NCBI GenBank assembly: GCA_015067975.1
Contig: SVLK01000001.1
Span: 85,513-149,512 of the forward strand
Reading direction: 5' to 3'
Length of the DNA: 64,000 bases
Source of the DNA: Oscillospiraceae bacterium
GTDB taxonomy: Bacteria; Bacillota; Clostridia; Oscillospirales; Oscillospiraceae
The translations under genes were made by a program, and so were the position numbers. Below the pieces are notes generated by a model that made no database searches, had not been told where the DNA came from, and worked only from the letters and a program-made list of their open reading frames with translations. Of this stretch, positions 1-7,561 are shown piece after piece (positions within the stretch are counted from its first letter, which is position 1; every line of letters starts with the position of its first letter).

Positions 1-3000
1 GCTATCGCCAATAAGGCTGTGACCGACGGAAAGTCTATCGGCACCATCACCGACTGCGTGTTCGAAGGCAACAGTGTGGTTCGCCCCAGCGGCACATCCG
101 CTGCTAATGGTGGCGCTCTGTACATCGGTCTGGGCTCCAAGGTGAATATCAATGGCGCGACCGAGTTCAAGAATAACGTTGCAAAGGCTGCTACTACGAA
201 GCAACTGTATAACGGTGGAGCTATCTATGCCAATACCGACTGCGAAGTCACCATTGGTGATCTCGTCAGCGTAGCTGCCGAAGGCAACAATGCTGCAAAG
301 GGTGTGACCTTCACCGGCAATACCGGCCGTATGGGCGGTGCTATCGCCGTGGTCGGAGCAGCCAAGCTGAATGTAATTGGCGCAACCTTCGACGGCAACT
401 ATACCAACTATGCCCACGGCGGTGCGATCTATGCCGAAACCACCGATACTGTGTTGCTGAACAGCACCTTCACCGGCAACAAAATTGATTCCGTGGCCGG
501 TGGTTACGGCGGTGCAGTGGCCATCGACAGTAAGGATGCCAAGACTGCCAAGACTCTGACTATCGACAACTGCGTCTTCAACGGCAACAACACCGTTCGT
601 CCTGCTGACGGCACGGCCAATGCCAACGGCGGCGCTCTGTACATTGGTCAGTACACAACGGCCAATATCACCGGAGCTACCCAGTTCAAGGACAACATTG
701 CTTACTCCGGCAAGGGTGTCTTTAATGGCGGCGCTATCTATACCAACACCGGCTGCGTTGTCAATGTGGGCGAAGGGGTGTCCTTTACCGGCAACATGGC
801 CAATAACGGCGGCGCTATTGGTGCTGTGGATGCAACAGCCATTAACTTGACCGGCGTGACCATGGCTTCCAACACGGCCAAGAGCAGCGCTGCTGCAGTG
901 TACTACAACGAAAAGGTTGCTTTGAGCATCAACGGTGCTTCTGTTACCGCTGCTGCCGACGCAACTGCTACCAACTTCGTCATCCCCGCTGGCACGACCC
1001 TGCAGGTGGCTGGTAAGGTGGCTCTGGGTACCGTGACCTACACCGATGCAGATTCCATGATCAAGCTGACCGGCGCTGTGGAAGGTACCGCAACCCTGAT
1101 CCCTGCCAAGTACGAGGAAGGCTTCCGGATCGTCAAGGCTGACGATGCGGCTCTGCTGGCCGGTATCAGCGCTAAGTTCGCCGTGGCTAAGGACGGCGAG
1201 ACTCCTTGGGAACTGGACGACGAAGGTAAGCTGAAGAACATGGCTCCCACCGTCAAGATCGGTGAAACCGAGTACCTGACGCTGGACGAGGCCCTGAAAG
1301 CTGCCAAGAGCGGCGATGAGATCGTTCTGCTGTCCGACACCAAGGTTCAGGTTAGCTCCGAGATCCCCGCCGGCGCTACCATCAAGAACGAGGGCGGCTA
1401 TGTAATCACCGTGTCTACCGGCAGAACGCTGACCGTCAATGACGGTGCACTGAAGGGTGCTACTGTCATCGGTGATGTGGTTGCCAAGGACGGCGCAGAC
1501 TTGACCGGTGCAACCGTCACCGGCAACGTGACCGCAGGTGCCAATGTGGTGCTGGCTGAGGCCACCATCTCCGGCAATGTGGAAGTCGGCGCAGATGCTG
1601 ACCTGAGCAAGGTCGTTGTTGGCGGCGCAGTGACGGCTGGCGACAATGCCAAGCTGGTTGAGGCTGCCGTTACCGGCACCGTAACCGCAGGTGCAAATGC
1701 AGACCTGAGCAAGGCTGTGATCGGCGGCAATGTGACCGCTGGCGATAACGCCAAGCTGAACGGCGCCAAGATCACCGGCGATGTGGCTGTTGCCAACGCT
1801 GATGTGACCGATGCTGCTGTGACCGGTAAGATCACTGTGGCTGCCAACTCCGTGCTGACCGTGGGCGGCGGCTTTACCGCCACCGAGGTTTATCTGGAGA
1901 GCGGCGCTACCGTCAATGTGACTGCGGCTCTGACGGCTGAGACCAAGGCATTCACTCTGAAGAGTGCCGTGGAGACCATCGATACCGTTCTGGTCACCGC
2001 TCCCGATGCTGCTGCTATCACGGCTGCTGTGGCTAAGATCGAAGCTGTGTTTGAGGACAGCAAGGTGGGTCTGGATGAGACCAACGGTAAGATCAAGTCC
2101 GATGTCTATGTGGCCATGATCAACGGTGTCGGGTATGAGAGCATGAAGGAAGCTGCTGCCGCTGCTGTGGACGGCGATACCATTTTGGTTCGCAAGTCTC
2201 ACACTGTGGATGCTACCATCCGCGTGGAGAAGGCTATTACCATCGATGGTCAGGGCTTTACCCTGACTCGCGATGCTGACTTCAAGACCGCTATGATCTA
2301 CCTGCCCGATGTGGCCGGTGCCAGCCTGGAACTGAACGATATTATCCTGGACGGCAACAAGGACAATGTGACGGCAACCGAGGGTGTGATCATCAACCGC
2401 GGTGTGCTGGAGCTGAACGATGTTACCATCCAGAACGCCAAGAGCTCTTCCTTCGGTGCTGCGATCTACAGCCATGAGCGCAATGTGGCCGGCGTGAAGC
2501 TGACCATCAACGGCGGCGCGATCAAGGACAGCGAGACTGCCAGCAGCGGTGTGATCTATGTCAACGGCGGTACGGCTGACATCAACAACACCGTCATTTC
2601 CGGCAACAAGGCTGCTATCCACGCCGGTGCTGTGTATGTGTACACCGGTGCGCTGACCATTGACGGCGCAGCATTTACCAACAACGAAGCTGCCGGTAAC
2701 GGTGGCGCCATCCTGTTGGTGAACGACTACGATGCCGAGGAGAATCCCGGCTTCGTCCAGCCCACTGCCGACATCAAGAACACCACTTTCACCGGCAACA
2801 AGACGACCAACACCTACGACGATCCTACCACCGGTGCCAACGAGGCCGGTGCAACGACCTTCGGCCGCGGCGGTGCCATCTATGCCGGCACGCAGGGTGC
2901 CGTCACTCTGACCGATGTGACGGCTAAGGGCAACAGCGCTCGTCAGGGCGGTGTGATGTACACCTTCTCCAAGACCCTGACCATGACCGGCGGTACCTAT

Positions 3001-4764
3001 GGCGGCACTGCTGACGGTGAGGCCAATACGGTTACCGATGCCGGTGGCGTGTTCATGACCGGTGACAGCACTGCTGAAATCACTATTACCAACGGCACCT
3101 ATACCGGCAACAAGGCGGCCAACGGTCCTGTCTTCTACATCAGAGCCAATGATACCGTGACTGTCAATGGCGGTACCTTCTCCGGCAACACTGCTACCAA
3201 GTACGGCGGTGCCATCTACAACGCAGGTGTCCTGACCACTACCGATGCTGCTTACAGCAACAACCGTGCTACTACCCAGGGCGGTGCGTTCTACACCACC
3301 GGTACCATGACCATCAAGAGCGGTACCTTCGATAACAACGGTATTTCCGGCACCGGTTCCGGCGGTCTGATCATGCACGCAGGCGGTACCTTGACCATCA
3401 AGGACGGTACCTTCACCAACAACTTCTCCACCGATGCCGGCGGTCTGGTCCATACTGTGAACGGTAAGGGCAGTTCCATCACCGTGGATGCCGGTACCTT
3501 CACCGGAAACCATGCCAAGGGTCGCGGCGGTGTGTTCTATAACCACACCGGCAACACCTTGACCATCAATGGTGGTACCTTCTCCGGCAACTACACCGAG
3601 CTGTACTCCACTACCAGCGGTTCCACCACCACCAGCACCTACGGCGGCGGTGTCATCTGGAACAACGCCAACGGTATTGCCTACATCAAGGGCGGCACCT
3701 TCGAAGCCAACGGCTACAAGGCTGATGTGACCGCCAGAGCCAACCACCGTTTCGGCGGCGCTATCTACAATAGCGCTGGTAAGCTGTACATCGGCGAGCA
3801 GGGCGAGACCGACCACACCAAGGTCAAGTTCCTGAACAATGTCACCAAGGATAACGGCGGTGCCATCTATGCCAACGGCGCCAGCGTTGTGGAGATTTAC
3901 AGCGGCACCATCTCCGGCAGCGTTGCCACGAATTATAACGGCGGTGCTATCTGGGCTGATTGCGATGTGACGATCCATAACGGTGTGTTCACCGGCAACA
4001 AGGGTGTTACCGGCGGCGTGTTCTTCCTGGATGCAGGTACCTCCAGCAACACCAACGACCTGACCATCCACAACGGTGTCTTCTCTGCCAACCAGGCAAC
4101 GGGTGCCAGTGGTACCGGTGGTGTGGCAAGAATCCGCGAGTACACCAAGCTGACCGTGAACGGCGGTATCTTCGGTGGCGACAATGCTGCTGACGGTAAT
4201 ATTGCCAAGTACGATGGCGGCGTGTTCTACAAGGATGCCGGCACCAACGCTCTGGCTACCATCACCGTCACTAAGACCGGTGAGACACCTCTGAAGTTTG
4301 CCAACAACAAGTCTACTGGCAGCGGCCGCATGGGTGGTGTGTTTGCATCCGCCAGCACTTCTACCCTGACCCTGAATGTGACCGGTGCTGAGTTCGTCAA
4401 CAACTCCTGTGCCGGCAACGGCGGTGTTGCCTATGTCCATAGCGGCACTACGGCTACCTTCACCAACTGCGCATTCACCGGCAACTACACGAACCGTGCT
4501 TCCGGCAACGTCCACGGCGGCGCTCTGTTTGTCAACAGTGCGACTACCATTAACGGCTGCTCCTTCGCCGGCAACTATGCCAGCACCGGAAGTGGTACTG
4601 CTACCGGCGGTGCTATCCGTCATCAGGCCGGTGTGCTGAACATTGATGCCAATACCACCTTCTCTACGGAGAATCCCAACCTGGCGGCCAATGTGCGCAA
4701 GGATATTTACACCAACAGTGCAGGTAACCTGCACAACAACGCCACCGGCGCTGTGATTGGCTAA
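1..4764 (+). CDS. Giant secreted beta-helix (Pmp-like repeat) protein, 5' truncated by window
   Basis: The frame is open from base 1, so the true start lies upstream and the GTG at 19 is only the first start-like codon in the window. The visible 1587 residues are almost all right-handed beta-helix. About thirty GGAI/GGVF-type blocks alternate with F-x-G-N blocks, the pattern of chlamydial polymorphic outer membrane proteins and other adhesins. Two caps of the form G-x-x-Y-x-[TS]-[LM]-x-E-A (about residues 412-440 and 700-730) divide it into segments. Between them (nt about 1456-1880) lie seven 17-residue repeats such as TGNVTAGAN, which resemble bactofilin helix turns. I see no LPXTG, SLH or membrane anchor at the C-terminus (it ends TGAVIG), so it may be released or anchored through the unseen N-terminus. 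A surface or secreted adhesin role is inferred. Codon use matches the host. Confidence 0.85.
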   Translation, partial: AIANKAVTDGKSIGTITDCVFEGNSVVRPSGTSAANGGALYIGLGSKVNINGATEFKNNVAKAATTKQLYNGGAIYANTDCEVTIGDLVSVAAEGNNAAKGVTFTGNTGRMGGAIAVVGAAKLNVIGATFDGNYTNYAHGGAIYAETTDTVLLNSTFTGNKIDSVAGGYGGAVAIDSKDAKTAKTLTIDNCVFNGNNTVRPADGTANANGGALYIGQYTTANITGATQFKDNIAYSGKGVFNGGAIYTNTGCVVNVGEGVSFTGNMANNGGAIGAVDATAINLTGVTMASNTAKSSAAAVYYNEKVALSINGASVTAAADATATNFVIPAGTTLQVAGKVALGTVTYTDADSMIKLTGAVEGTATLIPAKYEEGFRIVKADDAALLAGISAKFAVAKDGETPWELDDEGKLKNMAPTVKIGETEYLTLDEALKAAKSGDEIVLLSDTKVQVSSEIPAGATIKNEGGYVITVSTGRTLTVNDGALKGATVIGDVVAKDGADLTGATVTGNVTAGANVVLAEATISGNVEVGADADLSKVVVGGAVTAGDNAKLVEAAVTGTVTAGANADLSKAVIGGNVTAGDNAKLNGAKITGDVAVANADVTDAAVTGKITVAANSVLTVGGGFTATEVYLESGATVNVTAALTAETKAFTLKSAVETIDTVLVTAPDAAAITAAVAKIEAVFEDSKVGLDETNGKIKSDVYVAMINGVGYESMKEAAAAAVDGDTILVRKSHTVDATIRVEKAITIDGQGFTLTRDADFKTAMIYLPDVAGASLELNDIILDGNKDNVTATEGVIINRGVLELNDVTIQNAKSSSFGAAIYSHERNVAGVKLTINGGAIKDSETASSGVIYVNGGTADINNTVISGNKAAIHAGAVYVYTGALTIDGAAFTNNEAAGNGGAILLVNDYDAEENPGFVQPTADIKNTTFTGNKTTNTYDDPTTGANEAGATTFGRGGAIYAGTQGAVTLTDVTAKGNSARQGGVMYTFSKTLTMTGGTYGGTADGEANTVTDAGGVFMTGDSTAEITITNGTYTGNKAANGPVFYIRANDTVTVNGGTFSGNTATKYGGAIYNAGVLTTTDAAYSNNRATTQGGAFYTTGTMTIKSGTFDNNGISGTGSGGLIMHAGGTLTIKDGTFTNNFSTDAGGLVHTVNGKGSSITVDAGTFTGNHAKGRGGVFYNHTGNTLTINGGTFSGNYTELYSTTSGSTTTSTYGGGVIWNNANGIAYIKGGTFEANGYKADVTARANHRFGGAIYNSAGKLYIGEQGETDHTKVKFLNNVTKDNGGAIYANGASVVEIYSGTISGSVATNYNGGAIWADCDVTIHNGVFTGNKGVTGGVFFLDAGTSSNTNDLTIHNGVFSANQATGASGTGGVARIREYTKLTVNGGIFGGDNAADGNIAKYDGGVFYKDAGTNALATITVTKTGETPLKFANNKSTGSGRMGGVFASASTSTLTLNVTGAEFVNNSCAGNGGVAYVHSGTTATFTNCAFTGNYTNRASGNVHGGALFVNSATTINGCSFAGNYASTGSGTATGGAIRHQAGVLNIDANTTFSTENPNLAANVRKDIYTNSAGNLHNNATGAVIG

Positions 4765-4787
4765 GATCCAACCTAAACCCTAAACCA

Positions 4788-4818
4788 CACAAGAGGCGGG
4801 CATCGCCCGCCTCTTGTG
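4788..4818 (+). terminator. Hairpin terminator after beta-helix gene
   Basis: Perfect 14-bp inverted repeat (CACAAGAGGCGGGC) around a 3-nt loop, 23 nt after the stop codon. Only a short T run follows about 10 nt later, so termination may be partial. Confidence 0.6.
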
Positions 4819-4849
4819 ACCCCCTAAGCTTTTTGAAAAAGGAGATCAA

Positions 4850-5962
4850 ATGATGAAAAAGTCTTTGACGAAACGCGTACTGGCGCTGGTACTGGCGCTG
4901 ATGATGAGCCTGAGCCTGGTGGCTTGCGGCGGCGAGGGCGGCAGCTCCTCTGCTTCCGGCATTTCTCTGGCTGACATCGGAGAAGTGTCTCTGGTGAACG
5001 ATACCATGGCTGAATACATGGCTGACGACATCTCCCGCACCAGCCGTTATGCCGCCGGCACTGCCGAGCTGAGCAAGCCCAAGCCCGTCAGCCTGAGCTG
5101 GACGGCCAAGGATGCCACCTCTTTTGAGGTGAAGGTGGGCGAGAAGGAAGACCTGAGCGACGCATGGGTATTTACCGCCACCGAAACTGCTCTGGATGTC
5201 TACAACCTGAAGGTGGGTACCACCTACTACTGGGCAGTCACCGCCACCAAGGCGGACGGTTCTACCGACACCAGTGCTACCGGCAGCTTCAAGACCGCTG
5301 CCGATATGCCCCGCACCATTGACTGCGACGGTATCACCAACATGCGCGATCTGGGCGGCTGGACCACCGAGGACGGCAAGGTCGTCAAGCAGGGCCTGCT
5401 GTACCGTAGCGGCCGCCTGAACTCCAACAAGACCGAGGTCGTGACCCCTGAGATCACCGCTGCCGGTCTGGAAGTGATGGCACAGCTGGGCATCAAGACC
5501 GAACTGGATCTGCGTGAGGCGGAAAACAATGAGATCGGCAGCCTGACCGAGAGCCTGATCGCGGGTGCCAAGTATGTGAATATCCCCATGATCGGCGAGC
5601 TGAACAAGACCCGCAGCAACAACGATGCACAGATGCTGCAGGTATTTGAGCTGCTGGGTGACAAGAGTAATTATCCTGTGGTGTATCACTGCAGCATCGG
5701 CACCGACCGCACCGGCTACCTCAGCTATGTGATCAACGCTCTGCTGGGTGTGCCCGAAGAGAGCCTGCAGCGCGACTACCTGCTGAGCAACTTCGGCAAC
5801 ATCGGCGGCTCGCGCAAGATTGCTCGCATCCAGAACGACTACATCAACTACATCAATGACTTCGAGGGTGCTAACCTGGCGGAGAAGACCGAAAACTTCC
5901 TGCTGGGTCTGGGCGTCAAACAGGAGCAGATCGATACGGTCCGCGAGGTCATGCTGGGCTGA
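4850..5962 (+). CDS. Lipoprotein with FN3-like domain and tyrosine phosphatase domain
   Basis: A 370-aa protein starting ATGATG behind a strong site (AAAGGAG). The lipoprotein signal peptide ends in SLVAC (residues about 22-26), so the protein is predicted to be lipid-anchored outside the membrane. Residues about 78-150 read like a fibronectin type III strand pattern (LSWTAKDATSFEVKV ... YYWAVTA). Residues about 155-370 match the bacterial protein tyrosine/serine phosphatase family (PF13350-like): N-terminal NMRDLGGW and catalytic loop HCSIGTDRTG, with nucleophile C281 and phosphate-binding R287. Known members dephosphorylate phosphotyrosine, phosphoserine or phosphoinositides. An extracellular substrate is inferred. 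It follows the beta-helix gene in the same direction. Confidence 0.85.
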   Translation: MMKKSLTKRVLALVLALMMSLSLVACGGEGGSSSASGISLADIGEVSLVNDTMAEYMADDISRTSRYAAGTAELSKPKPVSLSWTAKDATSFEVKVGEKEDLSDAWVFTATETALDVYNLKVGTTYYWAVTATKADGSTDTSATGSFKTAADMPRTIDCDGITNMRDLGGWTTEDGKVVKQGLLYRSGRLNSNKTEVVTPEITAAGLEVMAQLGIKTELDLREAENNEIGSLTESLIAGAKYVNIPMIGELNKTRSNNDAQMLQVFELLGDKSNYPVVYHCSIGTDRTGYLSYVINALLGVPEESLQRDYLLSNFGNIGGSRKIARIQNDYINYINDFEGANLAEKTENFLLGLGVKQEQIDTVREVMLG

Positions 5963-5999
5963 TTCAATTTGTCCCCTCTTAGTAAATTTGCCATAAACA

Positions 6000-6035
6000 G
6001 CACAAGGCGCTGCCCCACGGGGCAGCGCCTTGTGC
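6000..6035. terminator. Bidirectional terminator between convergent genes
   Basis: Long GC-rich inverted repeat GCACAAGGCGCTGCCCC with a 2-nt centre, lying between the converging phosphatase and oadB/oadG units. A T-rich stretch follows on the + side. Confidence 0.75.
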
Positions 6036-6049
6036 TATATTCTATGCTT

Positions 6050-6184
6050 TTATTTATTGCGGCTGAAGAACCAGTTCAAAAAGGCGGTGACGGCGATGAT
6101 CGCGCCCATCACGATGAGGATGCACAGCATGCCCATGCCCATATAATACAGGTTATCCACAAAAGCCATAGGATTGATGGTCAT
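6050..6184 (-). CDS. OadG-like small membrane subunit
   Basis: A 44-aa peptide too short for the ORF track: MTINPMAFVDNLYYMGMG, then one hydrophobic helix (CILIVMGAIIAVTAFL) and a basic tail. It begins 13 nt after the oadB stop with its own ribosome site (AGGAGG), so the two are co-transcribed. Short one-helix peptides beside decarboxylase beta subunits in Clostridia are annotated as OadG-related small subunits, which in characterised pumps tether or stabilise the carboxyltransferase and beta subunits. The assignment rests on position, size and topology, as the sequence itself is too short to be diagnostic. Confidence 0.65.
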   Translation of the reverse strand: MTINPMAFVDNLYYMGMGMLCILIVMGAIIAVTAFLNWFFSRNK

Positions 6185-6199
6185 ATTGGTTTCCTCCTA

Positions 6200-7318
6200 T
6201 CACATAAAGAACTTCAGGATCAGACCGCCGGCGATGACCGAGGCGATCTGGCCGGAGACGTTAACGCCGATGGAGTGCATCAGCAGGAAGTTCTGGGGAT
6301 CCTCCTGCAGGCCCATCTTGTGCACGATGCGGCCGGACATGGGGAAGGCGGAGATACCTGCAGCACCGATCATGGGGTTGATTTTCGTCTTGAGGAACAG
6401 GTTGAGGAGCTTGGCAAACAGCACACCGCCGGCGGTGTCAAAGATAAATGCCACCAGACCCAGGCCCAAAATCAGCAGGGTTTCCTTGCGCAGGAAGTTC
6501 TCCGCCTGCATCTGGGAGGCGATGGTGATGCCAAGGAAGATGGTGATCAGGTTGGCCAGAACTTTCTGCGCCGTTTCGGACAGAGAGTTCAGCACGCCGC
6601 ACTCACGGATCAGGTTGCCGAACATCAAGAAGCCGATCAGGGACACGGAGGCCGGGGCGATCAGACCGGTGATCACGGTGATGATGATGGGGAAGAGGAT
6701 CTTGGTGATCTTCTTGACTTCCTTAGGCTGATAGGGCATGCGGATCATGCGCTCTTTTTTGGTGGTCAGCAGCTTGATGATGGGCGGCTGAATGATGGGC
6801 ACCAGCGCCATATAGGAATAGGCGGCCACCATAATAGCGCCCAGATACTGGCTGCCCAGTTTCAAGGCCACAACGATGGAGGTGGGGCCGTCGGCAGCGC
6901 CAATGATGGCAATGGATGCGGCATCGTTGATATCAAAGAACACAGAGGCCAGACACAGTGTGAAGAAAATGCCGAATTGAGCCGCTGCGCCGAAGATCAT
7001 CAGCTTGGGATTGGTCAGCAGCGGGCCAAAGTCAATCATAGCGCCGATGCCGATGAACAAAATCAGGGGAAACAACTCGTTGGAGATACCGGCTTCAAAC
7101 AGCACGCTCAGCGCGCCGTGTTCGGCCACGCCGTCCACGATCTGGGTAACGGCACCGGAATTGGGCAGGTTGACCATGATAGCGCCAAAACCAATGGGCA
7201 GCAGAAGCGTGGGCTCCATATCCTTGGCGATGGCCAGATAGATCAGCAGACCGCCGATGGCCCACATGACCATTTGCTGCCAGGTAAGATCCAGCAGGTT
7301 TTCGTACAGAATTTCCAT
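6200..7318 (-). CDS. oadB: Sodium ion-translocating decarboxylase beta subunit
   Basis: A 372-aa polytopic membrane protein. It carries the signature of the OadB/GcdB/MmdB family, including the sodium-binding stretch GAADGPTSI. In characterised pumps this subunit couples decarboxylation of a biotin-bound carboxyl group (from oxaloacetate, glutaconyl-CoA or methylmalonyl-CoA) to sodium export. I chose the ATG at 7318 because AAGGAGA sits at proper spacing before it; the GTG two codons upstream overlaps that site. The catalytic alpha and biotin subunits are not in this window, so the substrate cannot be named. A riboswitch-like attenuator precedes the gene. Confidence 0.9.
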   Translation of the reverse strand: MEILYENLLDLTWQQMVMWAIGGLLIYLAIAKDMEPTLLLPIGFGAIMVNLPNSGAVTQIVDGVAEHGALSVLFEAGISNELFPLILFIGIGAMIDFGPLLTNPKLMIFGAAAQFGIFFTLCLASVFFDINDAASIAIIGAADGPTSIVVALKLGSQYLGAIMVAAYSYMALVPIIQPPIIKLLTTKKERMIRMPYQPKEVKKITKILFPIIITVITGLIAPASVSLIGFLMFGNLIRECGVLNSLSETAQKVLANLITIFLGITIASQMQAENFLRKETLLILGLGLVAFIFDTAGGVLFAKLLNLFLKTKINPMIGAAGISAFPMSGRIVHKMGLQEDPQNFLLMHSIGVNVSGQIASVIAGGLILKFFM

Positions 7319-7338
7319 AAACACTCTCCTTAAAATAT

Positions 7339-7373
7339 AAAAAGACTCCTATTGCGTATAGCAATAAGAGTCT
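7339..7373 (-). terminator. Attenuator terminator in oadB leader
   Basis: On the minus strand AGACTCTTATTGC pairs with GCAATAGGAGTCT (one mismatch) and is followed by TTTTTATATTT. Its 5' arm is the same CTCTTA that closes the upstream aptamer-like fold, so the two structures are mutually exclusive. Confidence 0.8.
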
Positions 7374-7452
7374 CGCTATTTCAGACACGGGCGGGCTTTC
7401 GCCGTTTTGACGCTGCGTGTCGCGCTGTCGCGCCAGCTACTCCCTCTTAAAT
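7365..7452 (-). promoter_or_regulatory. Riboswitch-like aptamer upstream of oadB (yybP-ykoY-like or sodium class)
   Basis: Read on the minus strand the leader contains TAAGAGGGAGTAGC at its 5' side and GCGAGACTCTTA at its 3' side. TAAGAG and CTCTTA form a basal helix, and GGGAGTAGC / GCGAGAC resemble the conserved flanks of the yybP-ykoY manganese riboswitch. Internal helices are GC-rich (GGCGAAAGCC is a tetraloop hairpin). Closing the basal helix would block the downstream terminator, giving an ON switch. Because the gene is a sodium pump, a sodium-sensing class such as the DUF1646 motif is a plausible alternative; I cannot separate them by eye. Confidence 0.55.
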
Positions 7453-7464
7453 CGGGCGGAGGTC

Positions 7465-7492
7465 ATTATATCACAGTGGGATGGAAAAACAA
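7465..7492 (-). promoter_or_regulatory. Promoter of oadB leader
   Basis: On the minus strand TTGTTT, 16-bp spacer, then an extended -10 TGATATAAT (TATAAT at 7465-7470). It lies just upstream of the attenuator fold, so the riboswitch-like RNA starts almost at the transcription start. Confidence 0.65.
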
Positions 7493-7516
7493 GGACAAAA
7501 ACCAACGAAAAAAGAA

Positions 7517-7547
7517 GAAAGAGTGGTGGAAAATTCCACCACTCTTT
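7517..7547 (-). terminator. Terminator of the Sel1 repeat gene
   Basis: Inverted repeat AAGAGTGGTGGA/TCCACCACTCTT with a short A/T loop; on the minus strand it is followed by a T-rich tract (CTTCTTTTTT). It lies 15 nt beyond the stop codon. Confidence 0.8.
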
Positions 7548-7561
7548 CCATATAACGACAA

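Noticed and set aside
19-4764. GTG at 19 as true start of the beta-helix gene
   Set aside because: The frame is open to base 1 with repeat-like residues and no ribosome site or signal peptide, so the gene continues upstream.
5969-7333. 454-aa plus-strand ORF over oadB
   Set aside because: Shadow of the sodium pump gene; low-complexity His/Gln/Asp composition.
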